This document shows positions 38,301 through 47,368 of a stretch of 64,000 nucleotides of DNA, piece by piece (the first letter of the stretch is position 1; every line of letters begins with the position of its first letter). The stretch comes from Prosthecobacter vanneervenii. GTDB taxonomy: Bacteria > Verrucomicrobiota > Verrucomicrobiia > Verrucomicrobiales > Verrucomicrobiaceae. The stretch is taken from contig NZ_JACHIG010000003.1 in the NCBI RefSeq assembly GCF_014203095.1, positions 310,001 through 374,000 on the forward strand, given 5' to 3'. The position numbers were made by a program, and so were the translations under genes. The notes below the pieces were generated by a model. That model ran no database searches. It worked only from the letters and a program-made list of their open reading frames with translations, and had not been told where the DNA came from.

Positions 38301-41300
38301 ACAGGCCGTGAGATCGGAGATGAGTACCGCTACATTCTCGAGCGCCGCTACGCGAAGATCTTTCCAGGCAACATGCTCACCAGGCCAAGACTGCTACTGA
38401 ACCCATGGGAGATCAGCAGCACCGATCTCAACGAGCTCTCCCAGCAAGCAGGACAGTCAGCAGGCAGCACGCGCGGTGGAGCCGCAGGTGCGATGAGCAC
38501 CCCGATGCCCGCACCTGCTGCCAAACCGCCGGAAGGAAAAGGGCCGCAGGGCGGCACCAATCTCGACTTTCTCGCCACATCCGCTCCGGTCATTTACAAC
38601 CTGGTGCCTGACAAGGATGGCGTGGTCCGCATTGAGCGGAAGGCACTGGGAGACCGCCAGCACGTGCAGATCTATGCTGAAGATCTGCACCATGCCTCCT
38701 GGCGCACGCTCACCCTGCCAGAGGCTTCCACGAAGTTTTCAGATCAACGGCTGGCGAAAAACCTCGATCCAACGAAGTCATTCACGGAAGAAAAAGAGAT
38801 CAGCGTGCTGGAAACCGGCAAGACACTCGTACTGACCGATGCCCAGACCGGCAAACTGGAAACCTACGACACACTCGGCAGCATCCACACTTTATTTACC
38901 ACGCTGAGCCAAGACGAGCACCTGGCCGAGTTTGCCTGGCTGCTGGACTGGCCCAAGCTGAAGGAGGATGAGAAGCGCAAGAAGTATGGCGAGTTTGCCT
39001 GCCATGAGCTCAACTTCTTTGTCCAGCGCAAGGACAAGGCCTTCTTTGACGCAGTCGTGAAGCCCTACCTCGAGAACAAGAAGGACAAGACTTTCATGGA
39101 TGAGTTTCTCCTTGGCCGGGACCTCGCGCATCATCTGGAACCCTGGGCCTATGCTCGACTCAACATGGTGGAGCGCATTCTGCTGGCACAGAGAATCGCA
39201 GGGGAAGCCCCCAACACAGCCAGACATGCACGGGAGCTCTGGGAGATGATTCCACCGAACCCTGAGCAGCGAGATTTTCTTTTTGAAACAGCCATGCGCG
39301 GACGCAGCCTGGAAAACAATACGGGCCTGGGGTTGAGCTATGGTGCAGCTGACGCACCGGCACCTGCCGCTCCCGGGGTCAATAACACCGGGGCTGCTGT
39401 GGCGGCGGACCCTTTTGCGGCTGGAGGAGCGGCACCGGCAGCCGAATACGGCGCCATGCAGGATCCAGACGTGGCGCGCCTAGTGCAGAAGATGAACTCG
39501 ATCATTCTGCCCTCGGTGAACTTTCAGAATGCCTCGGTTGAGGAAGCGGTGGCGTTTCTCCAGCGCAAAAGCAGGGAGCTCGATCGGAGCCCCTCGTCAG
39601 CGGGAGGAAGAGGGGTTCGTCTTGTGATTTCACCTACAGAGTTCAAGCTGAACGCGAGCATCAGCCTTGATCTCAGAGATGTGCCATTGTCGGAGGCCCT
39701 GAGGTATGTCACCGAGCTGGCGCAGATGAAATACAAGGTGGGACCTGATGCCGTTGTCATCGTTCCCTTGAGTGAAAACGCGATTGTAGAACGCTCGCAG
39801 ACAGTCGGCGAACTGCGCAACCCGACAGCCGTCAGAAAAGCAAACACCGTGGAACTCCTCAAAGACCGTAGCGTTAACTCACTGATGGTACTCGGCGGTG
39901 CCAGCACCTACACCGGTGCCACCTCCATCAATGCCGGCACCATCGCGCTCTTTGATAAAACGACTGCCGATGACGTGCGTCAGGAGGTGCGCGCGCTATT
40001 CCGCGCACTTGGATCCACCAAGGAGTGGGCGGAGAACAACTACTACAAGCTGCGCATCGAGGATCAGAATGACAGCCTCATCAGCATCAACGGCTTCTGG
40101 CGCGACTATGCAGCCTGGGTGGCGGCGGGTTCGAAAGGTGGATTTGTCTCGGCGAATGTCGCCGAGGCCAGCAGCACCTTTGCCGAGATGATGCTGGCGC
40201 TGGCGGTGCTCGATCTGCCATATGAGGCCGCAAAGCACAGCACCAAGGCCGAAAACGGCAGCTTGACCTTCACCGCTGGCGGCCCCTGCATCCTGTATCA
40301 TAAGGAGATTAAAACCGCCGCCGCCGATGGCAATGCCCAAGGCCATTTGCTCGTCTCCCAGAGCTTTTTCCGGCAGGACGACCGCTACCGCCAGGAGCGG
40401 AACGAGAAGCACGAGAAATACGTGACCACGGAGTTTCTGACAGGCGTGACTTATGGTGCGAGCATCGTGGTCACCAATCCCACCAGCAGTCCTGTCAAGG
40501 CCGTGGTGCTGCTGCAAATCCCGCAGGGATCCCTGCCGGTGCTAGGCAGCCAGACCACCAAGTCCAATCAGGTGAGACTGGAACCCTACACCACGCAAAC
40601 ATTCGAGTATCACTTCTATTTCCCCTCAACCCCCGCTCAACAGGGACTCAAGTTTGCCCATTTCCCAGTTACTGTGACGACCCAAGCCGGGGCGTCGGCG
40701 GCAAAGCCGTTTGATTTCAATGTGGTGTCCAAGCTGACCGAAGTGGACAAGACATCCTGGGATTATGTATCGCAACATGGCAGCGAGGCTGATGTCTTCA
40801 GCTTCTTTGAACAGAACAATCTTGAAAACCTGGACCTGGAGCGAGTGGCCTGGCGCTGCCGTGAAAACGCAGGCTTCTACCAGAAGCTCATCGCCTTCAT
40901 GCGGACGCACCACCTCAAGAGCGACACGATCTTTACGTATGCGCTGCTCCACAATGACGAGGCCACGCTGCGGGAGTGGCTGAAGCAGCGCTTTGGCGAT
41001 GCATGCGGACCGTATTTTTCCAGCAAGCTGCTCACGCTGGATCCCATCGAGCGCCACAGCTACGAGCATCTGGAATATCTGCCGCTGGTCAATCAGAGGG
41101 CCCATCGTGTGGGCAATGAATGGAGGATCGCCAACACGGAGCTGCTGGGGCAGTACCACAAGCTGCTTGCCATCCTGGCGCACAAGCCTCAGCTCGATGC
41201 CGCAGACAATCTGAGCGTGGTCTATTACCTGTTTTTGCAAGACCGCGTGGACGAGGCCCTGACACGACTGAAATCGATCGACGCCAGCAAGCTGTCCACA

Positions 41301-42185
41301 CAGCTCCAGCATGACTATCTCAAGTGTTATGCCGCCTTTTATGAGGGTGCGCTGCCCACGGCACGCGGCCTAGCCGCCAGGCATGCAGACCATCCGGTAC
41401 CGCGCTGGAGGAAGCTTTTTGCGGAGGTAACGTCTCAGCTGGACGAAATCGAAGGCAAGGGAGCAAAACCTGCGGCTGATGGCAAACCTGATCGTGAAAA
41501 GCAGCAGTCGGCGCTTGCCAGCACAGAGCCGGGCTTTGACCTCAAGATTGAGAACAAGACCCTCTCTCTGACCTGGAAAAACCTCAGTGAAGTGACGCTG
41601 AACTACTACCTGATGGACCCGGAGTTCAGCTTCAGCAGCAATCCTTTTGTGAGCCAGGATGCCGGGCGCTTCAGCATCATCAAACCCAACCAGACAGCCA
41701 CGCATAAACTCCCTCAGAACGCAAGCGCGCTCGAACTGGCTCTTCCTGCGGAATTCAACAAATCCAATGTGCTCGTGGAGGTGCTGGGAGCCGGACTGCG
41801 CAAGACGCAGGCCTATCACGCCAGCACGCTGAAGCTCGCGCTGACGGAAAACTACGGCCGCCTGGAAGTACGGGACGCCACGACGGACAAGCCGCTGCCG
41901 AAGACCTATGTCAAAGTGTATGCGCAGCTGGCCAATGGCACGGTGCGCTTCTTTAAAGACGGCTATACCGACCTGCGCGGCCGCTTTGACTATGCCAGCC
42001 TGAACGGACCTGACGGCGCTGCCAATCTTCCTTTGCCTCCCGTGCATGAGGCTCCGCCAGCGAACGGTCTCGACTACCAGATGCTCAAGCCCGCCGAACT
42101 GCCAGCGGTGGAAAAGCTGGCCATCCTCATCCTGAGCGACACCCACGGCGCCGCAGTGAAGGAAGTGCAGCCTCCGGGACAATGA
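35364..42185 (+). CDS. giant secreted protein with alpha-2-macroglobulin-like region and inserted secretin short (STN) domain
   Basis: The 2273-residue product has a signal peptide (MKTLAFALLLPASLLAEN) and long helical, TPR-like regions near both ends (about residues 20-400 and 1780-2010). Residues 425-900 look like beta-sandwich MG domains of bacterial alpha-2-macroglobulins (FLPGDDIQFDVTVKN, RGAWIIEFIGG, GDLILVLDEKNQPVNDAVAWFEG). No thioester motif (CxEQ) is present. A low-complexity Ala/Pro/Gly stretch (about 1325-1365) leads into a secretin short domain of about 100 residues (about 1366-1468). That domain contains PSVNFQNASVEEAVAFLQRKS and ISLDLRDVPLSEALRYV. A segment resembling one autotransporter beta repeat follows (STYTGATSINAGTI, about 1511-1524). 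There is no secretin barrel. The function is unknown; a periplasmic or surface scaffold is plausible. Confidence 0.75.
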   Translation: MKTLAFALLLPASLLAENEIGFIERFALATDREKALGELVPGSQEYYFFHALHYQNTRDTAKLEQLLSQWRERMPDENESRRIILNREAILNYERDPQATLKYLVERLHIRHDHRQQMRDPKPDLPTELDQARIQREIFLRDAMQHDRSLGSLDERELAALIRDQVPLTTDQRRAVLSRLQRPDVQNLVQAIIDDLQADKARSFGYLPIHKALLSEQLDELLKTFPHWLGQQAFVYTRLRKMAPSADVNLEYDDAEREAWLERVWAFAQKLPPSQNTLKARILYQRLDHDRKKGVYDRARFSEYLKLPRQLDYINYTYIKDIKPGEICNLNADLGEALLVSPPITTDEPLVREYFLNLFAAEVKADADPNEVLAQWTTYIAEEWLTPVLAEALITQGIGSPERWASLLTPAAFQKLKERVDIEFPATNKPQFLPGDDIQFDVTVKNTPKLIVKIFELNTLNFFQTQQRQLNTDVNLDGLVANSEETHTFEGGPFLRKRQTFKFPALKGKRGAWIIEFIGGSRSSRALIRSGEYHLLQQTGPAGDLILVLDEKNQPVNDAVAWFEGRKLTRHEKLGRIVIPFTSQPGGKNLIIGDAAGTFATLASFTHHAERYELDAQFHIEREQLLSRREATLAVRTALMLGEAQLSPGMLSEPKLAITSTTHDGISTTHEIKGLKLSADSVFTHRLTVPERLASLSVTFSAQIEAVSEGGSKKELTASHTWTLNGIDQTDAVNDGHLSTFDGKRVFELLGKNGEPAADQQVIFTFRHHGFSRPQIIPLSTDAKGRVQLGRLSGIESVAAKIPNERETVWPLTESECTLADVIHARESEVIRVPLRDVSSQTPSLLVQSAGTFTEDLSKQLKAENGFLIMEGLKPGDYSLRTGKQLITVKVAHGDSIGGWVVGRHRQLELKGNNPLQITSVESGQEFITINLANSSSFARVHFAASRFDPGSGIFGGLGGFRRFGPGSGTPARNPNLYSTGREIGDEYRYILERRYAKIFPGNMLTRPRLLLNPWEISSTDLNELSQQAGQSAGSTRGGAAGAMSTPMPAPAAKPPEGKGPQGGTNLDFLATSAPVIYNLVPDKDGVVRIERKALGDRQHVQIYAEDLHHASWRTLTLPEASTKFSDQRLAKNLDPTKSFTEEKEISVLETGKTLVLTDAQTGKLETYDTLGSIHTLFTTLSQDEHLAEFAWLLDWPKLKEDEKRKKYGEFACHELNFFVQRKDKAFFDAVVKPYLENKKDKTFMDEFLLGRDLAHHLEPWAYARLNMVERILLAQRIAGEAPNTARHARELWEMIPPNPEQRDFLFETAMRGRSLENNTGLGLSYGAADAPAPAAPGVNNTGAAVAADPFAAGGAAPAAEYGAMQDPDVARLVQKMNSIILPSVNFQNASVEEAVAFLQRKSRELDRSPSSAGGRGVRLVISPTEFKLNASISLDLRDVPLSEALRYVTELAQMKYKVGPDAVVIVPLSENAIVERSQTVGELRNPTAVRKANTVELLKDRSVNSLMVLGGASTYTGATSINAGTIALFDKTTADDVRQEVRALFRALGSTKEWAENNYYKLRIEDQNDSLISINGFWRDYAAWVAAGSKGGFVSANVAEASSTFAEMMLALAVLDLPYEAAKHSTKAENGSLTFTAGGPCILYHKEIKTAAADGNAQGHLLVSQSFFRQDDRYRQERNEKHEKYVTTEFLTGVTYGASIVVTNPTSSPVKAVVLLQIPQGSLPVLGSQTTKSNQVRLEPYTTQTFEYHFYFPSTPAQQGLKFAHFPVTVTTQAGASAAKPFDFNVVSKLTEVDKTSWDYVSQHGSEADVFSFFEQNNLENLDLERVAWRCRENAGFYQKLIAFMRTHHLKSDTIFTYALLHNDEATLREWLKQRFGDACGPYFSSKLLTLDPIERHSYEHLEYLPLVNQRAHRVGNEWRIANTELLGQYHKLLAILAHKPQLDAADNLSVVYYLFLQDRVDEALTRLKSIDASKLSTQLQHDYLKCYAAFYEGALPTARGLAARHADHPVPRWRKLFAEVTSQLDEIEGKGAKPAADGKPDREKQQSALASTEPGFDLKIENKTLSLTWKNLSEVTLNYYLMDPEFSFSSNPFVSQDAGRFSIIKPNQTATHKLPQNASALELALPAEFNKSNVLVEVLGAGLRKTQAYHASTLKLALTENYGRLEVRDATTDKPLPKTYVKVYAQLANGTVRFFKDGYTDLRGRFDYASLNGPDGAANLPLPPVHEAPPANGLDYQMLKPAELPAVEKLAILILSDTHGAAVKEVQPPGQ

Positions 42186-42238
42186 TTTGTCTTTGAGAGA
42201 ACCGGCACCGTCAGCACGTGATCAGATCACCCTTCTGC

Positions 42239-43288
42239 ATGAAATCCATCCTCGCCGCCCTGCTTGCCTGCTCCCTCACTCTTTCCGCGCGTGACAAGAC
42301 GCTCGACATCTACTGGATCGACTCCGAAGGCGGCGGTTCGACGCTGCTGGTGACACCGGCCGGGGAGTCAGTACTCATCGACACGGGCAATCCAGGCGGG
42401 CGTGATCCGCAGCGCATTCAGAAGGCGGCAAAGGAGCAGGCAGGGCTGACACGGATTGATCACGTCATCATCACGCACTTTCACGCGGATCACTTCGGGG
42501 GACTGGCCGAACTGGCTGAGCTGATGCCAGTGGGCACGCTTTATGACAAAGGCATTCCCGAAGGCAGCCCGGATGGCAAGGCGCAGGACATGCGCTGGAC
42601 GCTAACGAGCCGCCCGTATCGGGACGCCAAGGTGGAGAAGCGTGTCACACTGGCCGCGGGTTCCGTGGTGCCACTGAAACAAACCGAGGGCAGCCCCAAG
42701 CTGACGCTGCGCTGCCTGGGGGCCAACCAGCAGTTCATCCCCCCCTCTCCCAGCCAGCCGGAGAATCCACTGAAGGGCTCGGTGCCGCCCAAGGCTGTGG
42801 ACACCACGGATAATGCCAACAGCGTGGTGATGCTGCTGCAGTTTGGCGATTTCCGCTTCTTTGACGGCGGTGATCTGTCGTGGAATGTGGAGGAGAAACT
42901 GGTCTCTCCTTACAACCTCGTAGGCACCGTGGATCTGTATCAGGTGAATCATCATGGACTGGATGTGAGCAACAACCCGATGCTGATTCACAGCCTTCAG
43001 CCGACTGTTTCAGTGATGAACAACGGCCCACGCAAAGGCACGAGCAAGTCAGCGATGGATGCGCTCAAAACCACACCGACCATTCAGGCGATGTATCAGG
43101 TGCATGAAAATGTGCGCGATGACCATGAGAATACAGCCGACAAGAGCATGATAGCCAACCATGGCGACCTGGCTGAAGGCTGCGCGGCGCATCACATCCA
43201 CTGCACGGTGACCGCGGATGCAAAGAGCTACACGGTGGAAGTACCTTCGCAAAAACACAGCCGCACCTTCCAGACTCGATCAAAGTAG
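42239..43288 (+). CDS. exported metallo-beta-lactamase-fold hydrolase (ComEC/Rec2 C-terminal type)
   Basis: The ATG at 42239 gives a signal peptide ([19 protein letters not shown]). The MBL metal motif is [16 protein letters not shown] (HxHxDH, about residue 80), after the strand [19 protein letters not shown]. Later blocks ([23 protein letters not shown] and [14 protein letters not shown]) match the ComEC-type hydrolase lineage. The substrate is unknown; related domains are nucleases or phosphodiesterases, but most secreted homologues are uncharacterised. The gene starts 53 bases after the giant protein and may be transcribed with it. It ends 7 bases before the stop of the convergent fusion gene. 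Confidence 0.82.
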   Translation: MKSILAALLACSLTLSARDKTLDIYWIDSEGGGSTLLVTPAGESVLIDTGNPGGRDPQRIQKAAKEQAGLTRIDHVIITHFHADHFGGLAELAELMPVGTLYDKGIPEGSPDGKAQDMRWTLTSRPYRDAKVEKRVTLAAGSVVPLKQTEGSPKLTLRCLGANQQFIPPSPSQPENPLKGSVPPKAVDTTDNANSVVMLLQFGDFRFFDGGDLSWNVEEKLVSPYNLVGTVDLYQVNHHGLDVSNNPMLIHSLQPTVSVMNNGPRKGTSKSAMDALKTTPTIQAMYQVHENVRDDHENTADKSMIANHGDLAEGCAAHHIHCTVTADAKSYTVEVPSQKHSRTFQTRSK

Positions 43289-43295
43289 CGCTGCA

Positions 43296-44918
43296 CTACT
43301 TCTTGACTGCCAGTCTGGAGCGAATGACAGGAGCGAGCCATTTGGCGGTTTCATCAGCAATGACGTTGTAGCCCGCGAGGTTGGGATGGCGGTCGCCAGC
43401 CCACCCGGGAAGATGGCCAAAGACGCCGTCCAGATGATTGTCGAGAACGACAACGGTGGGCTCGGTGCCGGGCTGAATGTAGGGGGTGGCGAGGGGACGG
43501 AGGTTTTCGGGGATTTTCGACAGCGGAAAACGCCGATAATTGAGGCCGTCAGGATTCTTCTTCAATTCAGCCAGGTAGCGCGGCGCGATGTCGAAGAGCG
43601 TGAGTTTTTCATCCTTGGCGATCTGCTTGATGAGAGCATTGATGTCCTCGTGCAGATTGTTAAGTGCGTAGGGGATGACCGTCATGGGAATGAGCATCGC
43701 CTTGGGATGGTCTTTGCGCAGACGCTCAAGCAGTTCATGAAAGTCTTTCGCAAACTGGGTCTTGAAGTCTTTGACCTTCGCCTGGTCGTTGAGCCCGTAG
43801 CGGATGAAGATGTAGTCGGCCTGGGGCTTGGTTTTCACCGCCTTGTCATAGCGGGTGTCGAGGAGGCGGCGGATGAACTCGCCGCTGACGCCTTCATTGT
43901 AAACATCGCAGAGAGGAAGGTCGGCTTCTGCGGCCAGTTTGATGCGCAGGGTGTCCTCGATCTGCGGCTCATCTGGGGCGAGTTTCTTTGGAATGCTCGC
44001 CTCGGTGGTGCTGTCGCCAAGAAGGATGATCTGAAGACGCTTTTTGCCCGCCGTGGCATCGCTGAAAACGAAGGGCTTGCCACCGATGAACTGGTCTGAG
44101 GTAATGGTAGGGCAGATGCGCTTTTCCACATGGGAGACGAAGAGCTCAGTGCCGCGTGCATGGCTGACGAAGGGCCAGCGTGCGGGGTTGTACATGGTGT
44201 CTGTCAGGTCGCGCATGAGCACCACATGTTTGCCGTTTTTGGCCATCTGCCGCAGGCCAAAGGGGCGGCCTGAGACGCACATGTTGAGGTGCACCCCCAT
44301 GAGAATGACGTTGTCGATGTTTTTTGCTTCGAGGAGGTTCCAGATCTCCACGCCGCTGTCGCTGATGGCGTCTTTTTCCTGGTCGATGCGCAGGACATCG
44401 ATCTGCTTGGTCCACGGTGCATTGGGATTGAGGCCTCTGGCCGCGAGCTCTTTGGCCCAAGCGGCATGCTCGGTGAGATCGTCGTCTTCGCCGCCGTCGG
44501 TTTGGTCGAGGGGATAGACGGCCATCTCTTCGGCAGGGATTTGCTTGCACCATTCAGCAATCTTGTCAGGCAGGCGCGCAGCTGTGGGGGCAGACTTCGC
44601 ACGCTCACGTGCGGGGGTGCCTTCATAGGCCTTCATGCAGCTGCTCGGCGCATGGATGATGAGCACTCCATCCTTGCGGGCCTTTTCGAGGACCTCGTTC
44701 ATGCGCGGGGCCATCTCGACCTCGCGCGTCACGGCGTTTTTGCAGTGATGCAGGTCCCACATGTCGCAGACGATGATGGCGGTGCGTGAGGGCAGCCACT
44801 GCTCTTTGACCAAAGCCGCCTTGCCAGCAGGGGCGCGAGACTGGAGCGTGAGAGAGAGTGGTGTCTCTGCGGCCAGGCACGAAACAGAGAGCGCGAGGAG
44901 GAGTGTGAGCGTCTTCAT
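43296..44918 (-). CDS. exported fusion of isochorismatase-like cysteine hydrolase and SGNH esterase
   Basis: A signal peptide (MKTLTLLLALSVSCLAAE) precedes two enzyme domains. Residues 45-275 resemble the isochorismatase family: the acidic nucleophile helper is in AIIVCDMWDLHH and the cysteine in GVHLNMCVSGRPFG (about residue 211). Residues 293-535 are an SGNH/GDSL hydrolase: block I is IILLGDSTTEASI (about residue 298), RYGLNDQ corresponds to the Asn block, and the catalytic Asp/His pair is in GDRHPNLAGYN. Cysteine hydrolases cleave C-N or C-O bonds of small amides and SGNH enzymes cleave esters, so the protein could act on a substrate with both. The pathway is unknown. It is the last gene of a minus-strand set of four hydrolases (3 bases from the ceramidase-like gene). 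Confidence 0.82.
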   Translation of the reverse strand: MKTLTLLLALSVSCLAAETPLSLTLQSRAPAGKAALVKEQWLPSRTAIIVCDMWDLHHCKNAVTREVEMAPRMNEVLEKARKDGVLIIHAPSSCMKAYEGTPARERAKSAPTAARLPDKIAEWCKQIPAEEMAVYPLDQTDGGEDDDLTEHAAWAKELAARGLNPNAPWTKQIDVLRIDQEKDAISDSGVEIWNLLEAKNIDNVILMGVHLNMCVSGRPFGLRQMAKNGKHVVLMRDLTDTMYNPARWPFVSHARGTELFVSHVEKRICPTITSDQFIGGKPFVFSDATAGKKRLQIILLGDSTTEASIPKKLAPDEPQIEDTLRIKLAAEADLPLCDVYNEGVSGEFIRRLLDTRYDKAVKTKPQADYIFIRYGLNDQAKVKDFKTQFAKDFHELLERLRKDHPKAMLIPMTVIPYALNNLHEDINALIKQIAKDEKLTLFDIAPRYLAELKKNPDGLNYRRFPLSKIPENLRPLATPYIQPGTEPTVVVLDNHLDGVFGHLPGWAGDRHPNLAGYNVIADETAKWLAPVIRSRLAVKK

Positions 44919-44921
44919 GAA

Positions 44922-46244
44922 TTATTTGGAAAGCTTCTGATGCAGGTCGTGCACTTTGGCGGCGATGCGGTCTTCCACACTGTCCGCCCAGCCGGCAGCG
45001 GCTTCGTAGCCGCCTTCTTTGAGCACACGCAGGCTGGGAACGTAACCGGTGTAGTCGTTTGAATAGCCGGCCACCCACACACCAGCGTCGCCGGCGAGTT
45101 CGCGCTTGAAGCGCAGAGAGTAATCCACCACCACCTCGCTACCGAGAGTGATGAACGTCAGGTCATTTCCCAGCTTGATGACCTGCACGGGATAGTCATG
45201 GTCTGCACGTCCAGGCTTGGCGTAGCTGAGCTTGATCTCCTCATAAGCGGCACGGATGGGGCCGTTCACAGGACGTGGATTCACCACGAGGGCCATCTCG
45301 ACCGCATTTGAGAGAGAGCGGCCATGCTGCATGGCGAGCTCCAAATCGGTGACACCTGGGACGACATCGCTGCGTCGTGGATAGGGATTCTGATCTCCAC
45401 CGCAGCCCATGAGAAAGAGAGCAGTGAAACCCGGACGATGCTCCTGCAGATACTCCTGCGCAAAGCCCGCGTAGTCGCCGCACCAGTTATAAAAGCCGAG
45501 GCTGGTGTTGTGACAGGCGTAGCCAAACAAGGTGGCACGCAGTGTGCCGTCTGGTGCCTCAACTCGCAAAGCGGGCACCTCATGATCGACGGGACCATTG
45601 GGATTCGGAGCCTTATTGGCGTCTGGATGGCCCTCTGGAAGGGTGTAGTCCCGACGGCGGTTCATGGCAAAACCACAGCGCGCCTTGTTCCAGGTGAGTC
45701 GCGCTGGCTGCAGGTCTGCCAGCGCTTTTCCAATGAGCGCGATGAGGTCGCTTTGCAGCTTCTGCGTGTAGTCCCAGGCATCCTTTGCCTTCGGGTTGTC
45801 CTTCTCGGCATCTGTCAGTGGAGTGGTGCGCAGAGAGGGCCCGCTGTGCGTGTGAGAGGCGTTCAGCACCAGATGCGCAGGAGGCAGGCCAAAGTCCCGC
45901 TCCGCACGCTGCGCCACCACGTGGCGCAGGGGCTGTGGCACACCGATGAGATCAAGTGTGACAAACACGAGCTTGTTTCCCTGCTCATCCTCCAGGGCCA
46001 ATGCCTTGGCATACAGCTCCTGGACCTTGCCCTCCGCTGGTTTTTTGCGGGCACCATATCCGGCCATCCAGAGCAGCTTTTGCGGCGTGACCGCGACGGT
46101 GGCGGATCCGGCCTTCCATTTGGCAGGGAGATAAGGCGCCACCGACTTCGGCGGACCAGCAGGCGAAAGCGGCGTAGCCCCCGGCGGTGCTGCAACTGCG
46201 GAGAGGGCACAACCAAGGGCAATGGCTAAGACGCGGAGTGACAT
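44922..46244 (-). CDS. exported neutral/alkaline ceramidase-like protein
   Basis: The protein matches the N-terminal domain of neutral/alkaline non-lysosomal ceramidases, zinc amidases that release fatty acid from ceramide. Early blocks are WKAGSATVAVTP (as in the family start G.A..DIT), LVFVTLDLIGVP and VLNASHTHSGPS (about residue 128, zinc-binding histidines). LFGYACHNTSLGFYNWCGDYAGFAQEYLQ and FLMGCGGDQNPYPR carry further conserved residues. The C-terminal Ig-like domain is shorter than in ceramidases (440 residues in all), so the substrate may be another amide. I start it at the ATG at 46244, since the TTG at 46250 adds only two residues. It has a signal peptide and lies between an SGNH hydrolase gene and the fusion gene, both on the same strand. 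Confidence 0.82.
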   Translation of the reverse strand: MSLRVLAIALGCALSAVAAPPGATPLSPAGPPKSVAPYLPAKWKAGSATVAVTPQKLLWMAGYGARKKPAEGKVQELYAKALALEDEQGNKLVFVTLDLIGVPQPLRHVVAQRAERDFGLPPAHLVLNASHTHSGPSLRTTPLTDAEKDNPKAKDAWDYTQKLQSDLIALIGKALADLQPARLTWNKARCGFAMNRRRDYTLPEGHPDANKAPNPNGPVDHEVPALRVEAPDGTLRATLFGYACHNTSLGFYNWCGDYAGFAQEYLQEHRPGFTALFLMGCGGDQNPYPRRSDVVPGVTDLELAMQHGRSLSNAVEMALVVNPRPVNGPIRAAYEEIKLSYAKPGRADHDYPVQVIKLGNDLTFITLGSEVVVDYSLRFKRELAGDAGVWVAGYSNDYTGYVPSLRVLKEGGYEAAAGWADSVEDRIAAKVHDLHQKLSK

Positions 46245-46262
46245 GCGCAAACTACGCCTTTC

Positions 46263-47360
46263 TCAGAGCTTGGATTTCATCCACGAATAAAAGCTGGCAC
46301 CGATCTGGGCATAGCCCGTGGGGTTTGGATGCACACCGTTGTTGTTTGGGTAGCCATCCACGGGATCGAGATTGAGCTCGGTGGGGACGACGAAGATGCC
46401 TTCTTTTTCGCGACCAGAGAGGCGCTTGAGCATGTGCTGCACGATGCGGTGCTGGATGCGCTTCCAGCCCCAGCGCGGATACTTGTCCTTGTAATTCGCT
46501 GTAAACCCCTCCTGACGTGCATTCGGCGGCGTGGTCAGCCCCACAGCGAGTTTGGCATTGGGAGCAGCTTTGTGGAATTGAGCGAGGAGCTTGTCCGCGT
46601 TGTCGAGCACCTCGTTGATCTTGGCGTCTGGGTTGTTCGGATCAGCCCCGAAGCAGTCATTGATACCAAGCAGAAAGGTGACGACATCGGGCGGCTGATT
46701 ATCGCAATACTCCTTAAAATAGCGCAGCAGGTCGAAGTCGCCTTTTTTGCCGTCTGCCGAGGGGAAGATGAACGGGCTGGTGGCCTTGCGTGCGAGCGGA
46801 CCTGCTGCGACTCCGGGAGTCTCCGGAGCGAACTTGGTGAGGAAGTCAGACCACTTCCACCCGCCGTAACCTTCATGCGCAACACCAGGCTTGGCACCTC
46901 CAGGCTTGTGCGTGCCGAGCAGCGTGGCCTTGGGATTACCTGGCAGAGCTAGCAGTCGTGCGATCTCGTTGGGATAAAATGAGGCGTGCGTGAGGCTGTC
47001 GCCAACAATGAGCACTCGCAGCGGCTTGGTGGATGAAGATTTGCGCGGAGAGATGTGCAGCGTGGTCTGCGCCTGCTCCAGCACTTTGCCGCCGACATCC
47101 TTGACGGTGACTGCGAGGGGGTAGTCGCCGACGTCCTTGTCAGAAGGCGTGACGGTCCAGCGGCGATCTTCGCTGGCGCCCAGCTTGCATTTGAACTCAA
47201 AGCGGTAGTCCTCGGGCTTCTCGGTGAGGATGATGTTGTCGTAGTAGATGCTGATCGGTACGTCCGGCGTGGCGTACACCACGGGCGGGAGAGTAAGCTG
47301 GAGATCTCCGGCGAAGGCGGAAAAGGTGAGTGCGCAGTAGAGGCTGAGAAACCGGTGCAT
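46263..47360 (-). CDS. exported SGNH/GDSL hydrolase
   Basis: A signal peptide (MHRFLSLYCALTFSAFAGD) is followed by about 100 residues of beta-sandwich (LTLPPVVYATPDVPISIYYDN...) and then an SGNH domain. It begins LRVLIVGDSLTHASFYPNEIARLL, with the Gly block in HEGYGGWKWSDF, the Asn block in FLLGINDCFG and the His block in GVHPNPTGYAQIG. This is a carbohydrate- or lipid-esterase fold; acetylxylan esterases of this layout are known. I chose the ATG at 47360 over the GTG at 47369 because the GTG falls on the stop codon of the upstream gene. It stands 18 bases before the ceramidase-like gene and 8 bases after the esterase. Confidence 0.85.
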   Translation of the reverse strand: MHRFLSLYCALTFSAFAGDLQLTLPPVVYATPDVPISIYYDNIILTEKPEDYRFEFKCKLGASEDRRWTVTPSDKDVGDYPLAVTVKDVGGKVLEQAQTTLHISPRKSSSTKPLRVLIVGDSLTHASFYPNEIARLLALPGNPKATLLGTHKPGGAKPGVAHEGYGGWKWSDFLTKFAPETPGVAAGPLARKATSPFIFPSADGKKGDFDLLRYFKEYCDNQPPDVVTFLLGINDCFGADPNNPDAKINEVLDNADKLLAQFHKAAPNAKLAVGLTTPPNARQEGFTANYKDKYPRWGWKRIQHRIVQHMLKRLSGREKEGIFVVPTELNLDPVDGYPNNNGVHPNPTGYAQIGASFYSWMKSKL

Positions 47361-47368
47361 GACACCCA

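Noticed and set aside
35364-42185. Giant protein as a secretin or TonB receptor
   Set aside because: Only an STN-like domain is present; no secretin or plug/barrel domain follows.
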